64,000 bases of DNA from Sphingomonas immobilis (GTDB lineage: Bacteria > Pseudomonadota > Alphaproteobacteria > Sphingomonadales > Sphingomonadaceae), in NCBI RefSeq assembly GCF_030580995.1, contig NZ_JAUQSZ010000001.1:538036-602035 (forward strand), written 5' to 3'. Of this stretch, positions 1 through 7,834 are shown in pieces (position 1 is the first letter of the stretch; the number at the start of each line of letters is the position of its first letter). The position numbers and the translations under genes were made by a program. The notes beneath the pieces were generated by a model. That model was not told where the DNA came from and searched no databases. It was given only the letters and a program-made list of their open reading frames with translations.

Positions 1-1253
1 AGCCACTTGTTCGGCCCCTCGAACCCGAAATGCTGCGCGGCCCACATCTGATGCTGGCCGACCTCGGTGGTGATGATCGGGCTCTTGCGGTGCGTCGCCT
101 CCCACAGGGCGCGGATCGCGGCCTGCGGCATGATCTCCGCTTTGTTCTCCGGGAAATCGAGGCTGCGCACCTCGCGCCAGCCCTTGATGCGCCGCCACCA
201 TTCGGCGAGATCCGGCTTGGGATGCCGCCGCGACTTGTAGACGCGGACCATGTCCTCGAGCGCGCGGCCCACGTCCGCCACGATCGGCAGATCGACGCGC
301 ACGTTCTTGTTGATCGACGAGCGATCGATATCGACGTGGATCTTGCGGCTGTTGGGGCTGAACGCATCCAGCCGCCCGGTCACGCGATCATCGAAGCGCG
401 CGCCGAGGCAGAGGATGAGGTCCGCCTGGTTCATCGCGTAATTGGCTTCGTAGGTGCCGTGCATGCCGAGCATGCCGAGCCACTGGTCCGAACTCGCCGG
501 GAACGCGCCGAGGCCCATCAGCGTCGAGGTGACGGGCGCGCCGGTGATCCGCGCGAGCTCGCGCAGCAACTGGCTCGCGCCGGGGCCGGCATTGATGATG
601 CCGCCGCCGGTGTAGAGGATCGGGCGCTCGGCCGCGGCGAGCATATCCATCGCCTGCTCGATCAGCGTGGGCTCGGCCTTCACCTGCGGGCGGTAGGTCT
701 TGTGGACGGTCGCGACCGGGGTGCCGGTGCCCTTGGTGAACCTGGCCGTCGCGACCTGCACGTCCTTGGGGATATCGACCACGACCGGGCCGGGGCGGCC
801 CGAGGTGGCGATATGGAACGCCTCGTTGATGACATCGGCGAGGATCGCCGGGTCTTTCACCAGATAATTGTGCTTGGTGCAGTGGCGTGTGATGCCGACC
901 GTATCGGCTTCCTGGAAAGCATCGGTGCCGATCAGCGCCGTCGGCACCTGGCCGGTGATGACGACCATCGGGATCGAATCCATCAGCGCGTCGGTGATGC
1001 CGGTGACGGCATTGGTCGCGCCGGGGCCGGAGGTGACGAGCACCACGCCGGGCTTGCCGGTCGAACGCGCATAGCCCTCCGCCGCGTGCGTCGCCGCCTG
1101 TTCGTGGCGGACGAGGATGTGTTTGATCCGCTGCGAGCGGAACATCGCGTCGTAGATCGGCAGGACGGCGCCGCCCGGATAGCCGAACACGACTTCCACA
1201 CCGAGATCGCACAGCGTCTCGATCAGGATATCGGCTCCACTCAACTCGGCCAC
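1..1253 (-). CDS. ilvB: Acetolactate synthase large subunit, C-terminus cut by window edge
   Basis: Catalytic subunit of acetohydroxyacid synthase, which condenses pyruvate with pyruvate or 2-ketobutyrate in the first common step of branched-chain amino acid synthesis; needs ThDP, FAD and Mg. About 417 residues are visible. The N-terminal ThDP/PYR domain shows GYPGGAVLPIYDA and HEQAATHAAEGYAR, whose Glu activates ThDP. The central FAD-binding domain follows (TLMGLGAFPASS, LGARFDDRVTG). The C-terminal ThDP-pyrophosphate domain lies beyond position 1. The start is a GTG at 1251-1253, preceded by AAAGGAGA at a good distance; no upstream ATG is plausible. The regulatory subunit ilvN is not in the window and may lie beyond the left edge. 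ilvD of the same pathway is at 54785. The family call is firm. Confidence 0.95.
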   Translation of the reverse strand, partial: MAELSGADILIETLCDLGVEVVFGYPGGAVLPIYDAMFRSQRIKHILVRHEQAATHAAEGYARSTGKPGVVLVTSGPGATNAVTGITDALMDSIPMVVITGQVPTALIGTDAFQEADTVGITRHCTKHNYLVKDPAILADVINEAFHIATSGRPGPVVVDIPKDVQVATARFTKGTGTPVATVHKTYRPQVKAEPTLIEQAMDMLAAAERPILYTGGGIINAGPGASQLLRELARITGAPVTSTLMGLGAFPASSDQWLGMLGMHGTYEANYAMNQADLILCLGARFDDRVTGRLDAFSPNSRKIHVDIDRSSINKNVRVDLPIVADVGRALEDMVRVYKSRRHPKPDLAEWWRRIKGWREVRSLDFPENKAEIMPQAAIRALWEATHRKSPIITTEVGQHQMWAAQHFGFEGPNKW

Positions 1254-1301
1254 AGTCAGTCTCCTTTCGCGAGGGCGCCCCTTAGCACCATCGGAGCGGC
1301 G

Positions 1302-1330
1302 CTGCTAATCGCATCAAATATGCGCGTCAA
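1302..1330 (-). promoter_or_regulatory. Possible ilvB promoter
   Basis: On the minus strand TTGACG (1325-1330) is followed after 17 bases by TAGCAG (1302-1307), a weak -10. It lies in the 80-base gap between miaA and ilvB. No obvious leader peptide or attenuator hairpin was seen in this gap. The call rests only on similarity to the sigma-70 consensus. Confidence 0.3.
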
Positions 1331-1333
1331 CAC

Positions 1334-2257
1334 CTAATATTGTAATAAAGTTGCTATTTGATCTATTTGTTCGTTCGTATCTGTCGAATGAGAGCGAATC
1401 CAAGCGGCGGGAGGCTGATTTCGAAACCAGGTGTACTGGCGCTTGGCATATTGGCGGCTGGCGGTGGCGCCGCGGGTTGTCGCCGTCGCGATGTCGATCT
1501 CGCCCGACAGGAGCGCGGCGATCTCCGCCACGCCGATCGCGCGGCGCACCGGCGCGTCGGGCGGCACGTCGGCGCGGGCAAGCAGGGCGGTGACTTCCAC
1601 CTGACCGTCGCGGGCCATCGTTTCGAAACGCGCTTCGATCCGCGCGTTGAGCCAGTCGCGATCGGGCAGCAGGATGAGCGCGGCGAGGGCGATCTCCGCG
1701 CCGATCCCGCCGATCTTGGCACCGCGCCAGTCGGCGATCGACCGGCCGGTCGAGCGCATCGTCTCCAGCGCCCGCGCGACGCGCGTCGTGTCGGCGGGGT
1801 TGAGCGCGGCGGCCATTTCGGGATCGAGCGTCGCGAGCTGGGCGTGCGCCTCCGCGACCGCCAGCGCGCGCACCTCGGCGCGGATGCCCGCATCGATCGG
1901 CGGGACGGGCGCGATGCCGTCAAGCAATGTACGCAGATACAGGCCCGTCCCCCCGACGAGGATCGGCAGCTTGCCCGCCGCGTGCGCCGCCGCGATTTCC
2001 GCGCGCGCCTCACTCGCCCAGCGCGCGGCGGAATAGCCGAGGTCAGCCCCGTCGACATGCCCGAACAGCCGGTGTGGCGCGCGCGCCTCCTCGTCGGGAG
2101 ACGGTCGCGCGGAGACGACGCGCAGGTCGCGATAGACCTGCGCGGAATCGGCGTTGATCACGACGCCGTCATGCTTCTCCGCCAGCGCGACGGCGAGCGC
2201 GGACTTGCCGCTCGCGGTCGGTCCTGCAATGAGCGCGACCTTCGGGAGATTGGTCAT
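1334..2257 (-). CDS. miaA: tRNA dimethylallyltransferase MiaA
   Basis: Transfers a dimethylallyl group from DMAPP to N6 of A37 in tRNAs reading UNN codons, the first step of (ms2)i6A37 synthesis. The 307-residue protein has the P-loop GPTASGKS (residues 12-19), the catalytic Asp in DSAQVYRDL (D37), VGGTGLYLR in the central region and the family C-terminal signature [11 protein letters not shown] place the start at the ATG at 2255-2257 ([10 protein letters not shown]); a longer reading would run into the palindromic repeat at 2271-2339 and adds residues unlike MiaA. GGGAG lies just upstream. It diverges from serB; only 99 bases separate the two start codons. Confidence 0.95.
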   Translation of the reverse strand: MTNLPKVALIAGPTASGKSALAVALAEKHDGVVINADSAQVYRDLRVVSARPSPDEEARAPHRLFGHVDGADLGYSAARWASEARAEIAAAHAAGKLPILVGGTGLYLRTLLDGIAPVPPIDAGIRAEVRALAVAEAHAQLATLDPEMAAALNPADTTRVARALETMRSTGRSIADWRGAKIGGIGAEIALAALILLPDRDWLNARIEARFETMARDGQVEVTALLARADVPPDAPVRRAIGVAEIAALLSGEIDIATATTRGATASRQYAKRQYTWFRNQPPAAWIRSHSTDTNEQIDQIATLLQY

Positions 2258-2270
2258 ATGCTCCCAACCT

Positions 2271-2339
2271 CCGTTCGCCCTGAGCGAAGTCGAAGGGCAT
2301 GGGCATCCCATGTGCTTCGACTGCGCTCAGCACGAACGG
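2271..2339. repeat. Dispersed inverted repeat, family A copy 1
   Basis: Imperfect inverted repeat: CCGTTCGCCCTGAGCGAAG on the left is matched by TTCGACTGCGCTCAGCACG plus AACGG on the right, around a short GCATGGGCATCCCATGTGC centre. Related copies lie near 3240, 15272, 16866, 21337, 53976 and 63185. This one fills most of the miaA-serB divergent promoter region. Confidence 0.85.
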
Positions 2340-2356
2340 TGAATTGAGGAGCGCGC

Positions 2357-3238
2357 ATGTTCATCGCCACTTTGATAGCACCGGGCCGCCTGACCGCAGC
2401 CGATATTTCGAACGCGCGCGATCGGCTCGCCGCCGCCGAATGCGCACCGGTCGCGTGGGAATGGCTCGACGAAGGCGACGCCGCCGACATCGCCTTCCGC
2501 ACCGCGCCCGATGCGGCACGCACGGCACTGGAGGGCGTGTTCGCGGGCGTCGACGTGGTGGTGCAGTCCAATCACGCGCGCCAGAAGGCGCTGCTCGTCG
2601 CCGATATGGACTCCACCATGATCACCGTCGAATGTATCGACGAACTCGCCGATTATGCCGGCATCAAGCCGCAGATCGCCGCCATCACCGAGGCGGCGAT
2701 GCGCGGCGAGCTCGATTTCGAAGGCGCGCTCGATGCCCGCGTCGCGCTGCTGAAGGGCCTGTCCGAGAGCGTGATCGAGACTTGCCTTGCCGAGCGCGTG
2801 CGCGACATGGGCGGCGCGGAAACCCTCATCAGGACGTTCCGCGCGCGCGGCGGCACCGCGATCCTCGTCTCGGGCGGCTTCACCCGCTTCGCCGAGCCGG
2901 TCGCGGCGCGGCTGGGCTTCAACCGTGCGGTCGCCAACCGGCTGGAGCTGGCGGACGGGGCGCTGAGCGGCACCGTGACCAAGCCGATCGTCGGCGCGCA
3001 GACCAAGCTCGACACGCTGCAGGCCGCGACCGCCGAACTGGGTCTGTCGCCCGCGCAGACGCTCGCGGTGGGCGACGGCGCCAACGATCTCGCGATGATC
3101 GGGGCGGCGGGGCTGGGCGTGGCCTATCATGCCAAGCCCGTCGTCGCGGCGGCGGCGGCGGCGCGGATCGACCACAATGATCTGACCGCGCTGCTCTACG
3201 CGCAGGGGATTCCGAAGAGCGAGTGGGTTATTTCATAA
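2357..3238 (+). CDS. serB: Phosphoserine phosphatase
   Basis: HAD-superfamily phosphatase making L-serine from O-phosphoserine, the last step of the phosphorylated serine pathway. The 293-residue protein has an N-terminal region of about 75 residues, then the catalytic motif DMDSTMITVECIDELAD (nucleophile D83, acid/base D85), motif II in LVSGGFTRF, and motif IV in VGDGANDLAMI. The length and N-terminal extension fit proteobacterial SerB. GAGGAG sits 6 bases before the ATG at 2357. The gene is monocistronic; a family A repeat follows the stop codon within a few bases and may act as its terminator. Confidence 0.95.
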   Translation: MFIATLIAPGRLTAADISNARDRLAAAECAPVAWEWLDEGDAADIAFRTAPDAARTALEGVFAGVDVVVQSNHARQKALLVADMDSTMITVECIDELADYAGIKPQIAAITEAAMRGELDFEGALDARVALLKGLSESVIETCLAERVRDMGGAETLIRTFRARGGTAILVSGGFTRFAEPVAARLGFNRAVANRLELADGALSGTVTKPIVGAQTKLDTLQAATAELGLSPAQTLAVGDGANDLAMIGAAGLGVAYHAKPVVAAAAAARIDHNDLTALLYAQGIPKSEWVIS

Positions 3239-3239
3239 T

Positions 3240-3323
3240 CCGTTCGTGCTGAGCGAAGTCGAAGCACGTGTCCCGAGTGCTGGTGTTCCTGGCACGTCCT
3301 TCGACTTCGCTCAGGACGAACGG
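3240..3323. repeat. Dispersed inverted repeat, family A copy 2
   Basis: Arms CGTTCGTGCTGAGCGAAGTC and CTTCGACTTCGCTCAGGACG plus AACGG face each other around a spacer of about 30 bases. It lies between the convergent serB and SPOR-protein genes, a likely bidirectional transcript-end structure. Confidence 0.85.
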
Positions 3324-3334
3324 GTAGGGGAGGC

Positions 3335-4402
3335 TCAGTTCCCTACCGGCACGCAGGGCTTCACCGCCCCGCACGCCGCGACCGCAGCACCGCGCGAGCC
3401 ATAGGGCCCGACCAGTACCTTCGTCAGCTTGCCCGCCTGCGCATAGGTCACGCCCGCGCCGGGGAAGCGGCCGCCGACCTGCGCCCACAGTTTCCGCGCA
3501 TTGCCGGCATCGCCGAACGCGCCGAGCTGCACCTGCCAGCGCCCGCCGCTCGCCGTGACCGGCGGACGGGGAGCGGGCCGCTGCACGGGCGGCGGTGCGG
3601 GATCGTTCGCCACCTCGACCGGCACCGGTGTGCGCCGGGGCTTCGGCGTCGGTTTCGGCGCGGGCGGCGGCGGCGAATCCGGGCCGTAGTCCGATGGCGG
3701 CACGTCCGCCCCACCGACCGCTACATCGCGACCGGGCAGCGGCTGATCGGGATTGCCGCGCGTCGGGCGATCCGGCGTAAACTGTGGACGGCGCGCATCG
3801 TCCTCATACTGGCGCGCAAGCTCGAGACCCTTCTGGCGGTCGCTCGCCGGGATGTACTGGTCCATCTGCGCCTGCACCTGCGGCGCCTTCGGCTGCCCGC
3901 CCGCGACGGAGCGCACGATCAGCGCATAGGCGCGCGGCCAGTCCTTCTTCGGCACCGCGTCGCCGTTGAACAGCATCGTACCGAGCACGAGCTGCGCGCG
4001 CGGCTCGCCGCGCTGCGCGGATTTCTCCAGCCACGGCAGCGCGTCCTTGCGCTTGCCCTGATCGAACAGCACGAGGCCGTAATTGTCCTCCGCCTGCTGA
4101 TGACCCTGCATTGCGGCCTTGCGGAACCAGCTTTCCGCCATCGGCATGTCGAGCGGCACCCCGCGGCCGAGCTTGTAGGCCTGCGCGAGATTGAACTGCG
4201 CGTCGGCGTTGCCCTTGATCGCGTCGGGGCGCCACTGATCGACGGCCTTGCGGTAGTCGCCGCGGCTCCACGCATCGACGCCGGCCTTCACATCGGCGGA
4301 GGCGGGCATCGTCGCCAGGATGATGCCGGTGCCGGCGAGAAACCCGGTCAACCCAAGTGCAAACGTTCCCGAAAACCCGAATTTCATCTTGTCCGAACCC
4401 AT
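3335..4402 (-). CDS. Sel1-repeat/SPOR-domain secreted protein
   Basis: Envelope protein of 355 residues. Order of parts: a signal or anchor segment (FALGLTGFLAGTGIILATMPASA, residues about 14-36); Sel1-like helical repeats from about 40 to 200 (for example GNADAQFNLAQAYKLGRG and HQQAEDNYGLVLFDQGKR); a Pro-rich linker; and a C-terminal SPOR domain (WQVQLGAFGDAGNARKLW ... LTKVLVGPYGSRGAA). SPOR domains bind denuded peptidoglycan at the division septum; Sel1 repeats mediate protein contacts. An alternative start six codons in (MKFGFSG, 4387) is equally possible, since neither has a strong ribosome site. It diverges from the ParA-like operon, whose last gene also encodes a SPOR protein, so a shared role in division or cell-wall remodelling is likely but inferred. 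Confidence 0.85.
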   Translation of the reverse strand: MGSDKMKFGFSGTFALGLTGFLAGTGIILATMPASADVKAGVDAWSRGDYRKAVDQWRPDAIKGNADAQFNLAQAYKLGRGVPLDMPMAESWFRKAAMQGHQQAEDNYGLVLFDQGKRKDALPWLEKSAQRGEPRAQLVLGTMLFNGDAVPKKDWPRAYALIVRSVAGGQPKAPQVQAQMDQYIPASDRQKGLELARQYEDDARRPQFTPDRPTRGNPDQPLPGRDVAVGGADVPPSDYGPDSPPPPAPKPTPKPRRTPVPVEVANDPAPPPVQRPAPRPPVTASGGRWQVQLGAFGDAGNARKLWAQVGGRFPGAGVTYAQAGKLTKVLVGPYGSRGAAVAACGAVKPCVPVGN

Positions 4403-4566
4403 CCCACGCCACTCGCGACAGCCATGCTATGCCTCGTAACGCCAATTTCGAAAAGAAATCGTTAGGCACGTCCACGCTCAATTTGGGTCGCTGACGATGG
4501 CATTAACCTATTATTGACGCCTGGCATGGCAATCCCTTCCCGGAAGAACGGGGAGTCCGATACAAC

Positions 4567-5283
4567 ATGCGCGTTCTCGCGATGGCATCACAGAAGGGCG
4601 GGTCTGGAAAGACCACGCTGTCCGGGCATCTCGCCGTGCAAGCTCAGCTTGCGGGCGCTGGCCCCGTCGTCATGGTCGATATCGATCCGCAGGGGTCGCT
4701 GTCGGACTGGTGGAACGAGCGCAACACCGATTATCCGGCGTTCGCGCAGACCACCGTGGCGCGCCTCGCCGCCGATCTCGAAGTGCTGCGCCAGCAGGGC
4801 TTCAAGCTGGCGATGATCGACACGCCGCCCGCCATCACGATGGCGATCCAGAGCGTGATCGCGGTCGCCGAACTCATCGTCATCCCGACGCGCCCGTCGC
4901 CGCACGATCTGCGCGCGGTCGGCGCCACCGTCGATCTGTGCGAGCGCGCCGGCAAGCCGCTGCTGTTCGTCGTCAACGGCGCGACGCCGAAGGCGCGCAT
5001 CACCACCGAGGCCGCGGTCGCGCTGTCGCAGCACGGCACCGTCGCCCCGGTCGTCCTGCATCACCGCACCGATTTCGCCGCCTCGATGATCGATGGCCGC
5101 ACCGTGATGGAAGTCGATCCCAAGAGCCGCTCCGCACAGGAGGTCGAGGCTTTGTGGACGTACATTTCCGACCGGCTCGAGAAGAATTTCCGCCGCACCG
5201 TGTTCGCCGCCCCGACGACGTCGGCCGGTTTCGGCGCGCAGCGCGCCGCCCAGGGTGGTTTCGGCCGCCGGGGAGTGAGCTGA
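4567..5283 (+). CDS. Orphan ParA/MipZ-family ATPase
   Basis: P-loop ATPase of the ParA/MinD superfamily, 238 residues. It has the deviant Walker A motif QKGGSGKTTLSGHL (residues about 9-22), Walker A' in VDIDPQGS, and Walker B in LAMIDTPPA. The protein has no N-terminal DNA-binding extension, so it resembles chromosomal orphan ParAs that position proteins or complexes rather than plasmid ParA. The next gene starts one base after its stop codon and encodes a likely ribbon-helix-helix protein; a SPOR protein follows. No ParB or parS-like repeat array is seen nearby. The exact cargo is unknown. Confidence 0.85.
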   Translation: MRVLAMASQKGGSGKTTLSGHLAVQAQLAGAGPVVMVDIDPQGSLSDWWNERNTDYPAFAQTTVARLAADLEVLRQQGFKLAMIDTPPAITMAIQSVIAVAELIVIPTRPSPHDLRAVGATVDLCERAGKPLLFVVNGATPKARITTEAAVALSQHGTVAPVVLHHRTDFAASMIDGRTVMEVDPKSRSAQEVEALWTYISDRLEKNFRRTVFAAPTTSAGFGAQRAAQGGFGRRGVS

Positions 5284-5284
5284 C

Positions 5285-5845
5285 ATGAGCATGTTCGGCA
5301 ACAACACCCGCCCGATGGGCTCGCTTTCGGCGACCCTGCTCGCCCGCAAGGGCCAGGCGCGTCCGGCGATGCGTCCGCAAGGCTTCGGCGCGTTCGGCCA
5401 TCCGCCGGTCGGCGAGGACGATCTCGGCTGGAACGACATGGGCGCGGATGTGCCTGCGCCGGTCGCCGTGGTGCCGCCGGTGCTCGTCCAGCGCGAGGCG
5501 CTGAAGGAAGAATTCGAAGCGCCGGTTGAGACCGTCGTAGAGCCCGTCGCCGAAGTCGCGCCGGAACCCGTTTTCGAAGCACCCGCTCCGGTCATCGAAG
5601 TCGCCCGCCCGGTCATCTCGCCCGAAATGGCGGCGACGATCGGCCACGGCGCCCGCGCCAAGAACCCGCGTTCGGCCTTCACGCTGCGTCTCGACCGCGA
5701 GCGTCACCTGCGCCTGCGCCTCGCCTCGGCCGTCCAGGGCGTCTCCGCGCAGGCGCTCGTCACCGAAGCGCTCGACGCTTTCCTGCAATCCATTCCCGAG
5801 GTCGAGGAGCTGGTCCGCCAGCTTCCGGCGCGGGCCGCACGCTGA
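5285..5845 (+). CDS. Hypothetical protein with C-terminal RHH-like domain, ParA partner
   Basis: 186 residues. The N-terminal half is low-complexity and rich in Val, Pro, Glu and Ala (residues about 60-115), probably disordered. The last 65 residues (from about NPRSAFTLRLDRERHLRLRL to the end) read as a beta strand followed by two helices, as in ribbon-helix-helix DNA-binding or dimerisation modules. ATG begins one base after the ParA-like stop, so the two genes are translationally linked. By position it could be the small partner that stimulates or localises the ATPase; that is inference. I recognise no named family. Confidence 0.7.
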   Translation: MSMFGNNTRPMGSLSATLLARKGQARPAMRPQGFGAFGHPPVGEDDLGWNDMGADVPAPVAVVPPVLVQREALKEEFEAPVETVVEPVAEVAPEPVFEAPAPVIEVARPVISPEMAATIGHGARAKNPRSAFTLRLDRERHLRLRLASAVQGVSAQALVTEALDAFLQSIPEVEELVRQLPARAAR

Positions 5846-5865
5846 ATTTCTGGGGGGAAATTTCG

Positions 5866-7155
5866 ATGAAGACCCGTCCTATCCTGACTATGAGCGTCAC
5901 GGCCCTGCTGCTCGGCGGCGCGGTCGTCAGCGGCGCCTTCGCAGGGGACCGCGATCAGTCGCAGGGTGACCGCAACGCCAGCGTGGAGGCCGCCATCGCG
6001 CGCTCGATGCTGACCGACGGCAACACCAACGGCGCAGTCCAGCACGCCGAGAGCGCCGTCGCCGCCGCGCCGAAACTGGCCGCGTACCGCATGACGCTGG
6101 GCCAGGCGTATCTCAAGGCCGGTCGCTTCGCCTCCGCCCGCGACGCCTTCAACGATACGCTCGCGCTCGACGGCAACAATGCCAAGGCCGCGCTCAACCT
6201 CTCGCTCGCGCTGATCGCGACCGGCGACTGGCACGGCGCGCGCAAGGTGCTCGACGGTCACGCCGACATCATCCCGATCGCCGATCGCGGCCTCGCCATC
6301 GCGCTTGCTGGCGATCCGTCGGCTGCGGTCGATCTGCTGATCCCGGCGGTCCGCTCGCCCGACGCTACCTCCAAGACCCGCCAGAACCTCGCGCTCAGCC
6401 TCGCGCTCGCGGGCCGCTGGGCGGATGCCAAGACCATCATCGCGGTCGATCTCTCGCCCGCCGATGTCGATCAGCGCATCCAGGAATGGGCGCTGTTCGC
6501 CAAGCCCAACGGCGCATCGGATCAGGTTGCGAAGCTGCTAGGCGTGAAGCCGGTCGCCGACAACGGCCAGCCGGTCGCATTGGCGCTCAATGCGGCGGCA
6601 CCCGTCGCCGTTGCCGAGGCCGCGCCTGCTCCGGTCGTCGCTGCTACCGAGGCACCCGCTGCCGCCGCTCCGGCCCCCGTCGCGGTCGCCGCTGTCGCGC
6701 CGTCGCTCAACACCGGCATCCAGTTCGGCCCGCGTCAGGAAGTGGTCCAGCCGCTCCCCGCCAAGGCGCAGAAGGCGCAGAAGGTCGCGCTCATCAAGGC
6801 CGCCGCCGCCTCGTACAAGACCGCCGCTCCGGCCCAGCCGCAGCAGCAGCCGGCAAAAGGCAATTTCTTCGTGCAGGTCGGCGCTTACGACAACGCCGGC
6901 GTTGCGCGCGATGCCTGGGGCCGCGCCAGCCGCCGCTTCGCGGGCTTCAGCGCATACAAGCCGCAGGGCATGAGCTTCGCGACCAAGTCCGGCAATTTCT
7001 ACCGCCTGTCGGTCGGCGGCTTCACCCGCCCCGAAGCGGTCAAGCTCTGCCTCAGCTACCGCGCCACCGGCGGCAAGTGCTTCGTGCGCGCAGGCGCCGG
7101 CGATCAGCTCGCCTCATGGGTGAAGCCGGGCCGCCCGCAGCTCGCCTCACGCTAA
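5866..7155 (+). CDS. TPR/SPOR-domain secreted protein
   Basis: 429-residue exported protein. A signal peptide (VTALLLGGAVVSGAFAG, cleavage near residue 27) is followed by tetratricopeptide-like helices (about 35-200; AAYRMTLGQAYLKAGRFASA and following), an Ala/Pro/Val-rich linker (about 240-330), and a C-terminal SPOR domain (GNFFVQVGAYDNAGVARDAW ... FYRLSVGGFTRPEAVKLCLS, about 330-410). SPOR predicts binding to glycan strands lacking stem peptides at septa. It lies 20 bases after the RHH-like gene with GGGGGGA as ribosome site, and a strong terminator follows at 7181, so ParA-like, RHH-like and this gene form one operon. Confidence 0.85.
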   Translation: MKTRPILTMSVTALLLGGAVVSGAFAGDRDQSQGDRNASVEAAIARSMLTDGNTNGAVQHAESAVAAAPKLAAYRMTLGQAYLKAGRFASARDAFNDTLALDGNNAKAALNLSLALIATGDWHGARKVLDGHADIIPIADRGLAIALAGDPSAAVDLLIPAVRSPDATSKTRQNLALSLALAGRWADAKTIIAVDLSPADVDQRIQEWALFAKPNGASDQVAKLLGVKPVADNGQPVALALNAAAPVAVAEAAPAPVVAATEAPAAAAPAPVAVAAVAPSLNTGIQFGPRQEVVQPLPAKAQKAQKVALIKAAAASYKTAAPAQPQQQPAKGNFFVQVGAYDNAGVARDAWGRASRRFAGFSAYKPQGMSFATKSGNFYRLSVGGFTRPEAVKLCLSYRATGGKCFVRAGAGDQLASWVKPGRPQLASR

Positions 7156-7180
7156 AAACCGCTCGACATTTCGTCACGCG

Positions 7181-7212
7181 AAGGCCCGTTCCCGCAAGGG
7201 GGCGGGCCTTTT
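7181..7212 (+). terminator. Rho-independent terminator of the ParA/SPOR operon
   Basis: AAGGCCCG (7181-7188) pairs with CGGGCCTT (7203-7210), followed by TT. It lies 25 bases after the SPOR gene stop. Confidence 0.8.
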
Positions 7213-7295
7213 GCTTTGGGACGACGGCAGAAATTTACGATTTGTTAACCATGCGCTGCGTAATTTTACGGAGGAGGGGGCCCGGGAGGTGGCCA

Positions 7296-7460
7296 ATGTA
7301 CGAGATCGAAGCGACCAAACGTGAACTGGAGCGGGTGCTGCGGGTACTCGAGGGCATGAACGACACGACCTCGCGGGGTTTCCTCCGCGACTATATGCGC
7401 GAACTCGACGCGAAGGCGCTTCGCTTCGAGATGCATCCCGAAGCCGAGACGCTCATTTAA
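7296..7460 (+). CDS. Small hypothetical protein, 54 aa
   Basis: Starts at the ATG at 7296 with GGGAGGT 6 bases upstream, a good ribosome site. The protein (MYEIEATKRELERVLRVLEG...) is charged and predicted almost wholly helical, with a heptad-like pattern at residues 4-25. It has no signal peptide, cysteines or membrane segment. It sits between the SPOR-operon terminator and the PilZ gene, separated from the latter by 59 bases. I recognise no family. Confidence 0.65.
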   Translation: MYEIEATKRELERVLRVLEGMNDTTSRGFLRDYMRELDAKALRFEMHPEAETLI

Positions 7461-7519
7461 GTAGAAAAACCGATGTCGTGGTGAACGCGACGTTAGGGAA
7501 GCGGCGCTAAGCCAGGTCC

Positions 7520-7822
7520 ATGACCGCTTTCGCCCTGCGCCGCCCCGAACCCAGGATCATCCCGCGCGCGCCACGACACGACGTGGATGTCGCTGCCGAG
7601 ATCGCCGGGCCCACCATCCTCCCATTTTCCAGCCGTGTGAAGAACATCTCCACCTCCGGCATGTTGCTGCTCGACTCCGGCCAGTTGCAGGTCGGCGATG
7701 TCGTGTATGCGAAACTCCCCGGCCGGGCACCCGTCCTGTGCGTCGTCGCACGCCTGCGGCCGGGTGGCGGCGCGGGCATCAAGTTCGAAACCTCGGTGCA
7801 GCTCGACGATTGCTGGGGCTGA
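7520..7822 (+). CDS. PilZ-domain protein
   Basis: A 100-residue stand-alone PilZ domain, a family that binds cyclic di-GMP and controls motility, exopolysaccharide or surface behaviour. The N-terminus carries RIIPRAPRHDVDV, where Arg residues 12, 16 and 19 correspond loosely to the RxxxR ligand-binding motif. The second motif is NISTSGMLLL, matching the [D/N]xSxxG loop. The final strand region is GGGAGIKFE. Arginine spacing is not canonical in the aligned position, so c-di-GMP binding is probable rather than certain. ATG at 7520; convergent with pyrC', whose stop is only 12 bases away. Confidence 0.8.
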   Translation: MTAFALRRPEPRIIPRAPRHDVDVAAEIAGPTILPFSSRVKNISTSGMLLLDSGQLQVGDVVYAKLPGRAPVLCVVARLRPGGGAGIKFETSVQLDDCWG

Positions 7823-7834
7823 CCCCGGCCAAGC

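Noticed and set aside
1254..1333. Leader-peptide attenuator for ilvB
   Set aside because: No run of Leu/Ile/Val codons and no terminator-antiterminator pair in the gap.
30..1337. 435-codon plus-strand frame opposite ilvB
   Set aside because: The minus strand encodes a clear acetolactate synthase with a GTG start and ribosome site; the plus frame is its shadow.
4567..5845. Plasmid-type parAB partition system
   Set aside because: The second gene is not ParB-like, no parS-like iterons are seen, and the surroundings are chromosomal housekeeping genes.
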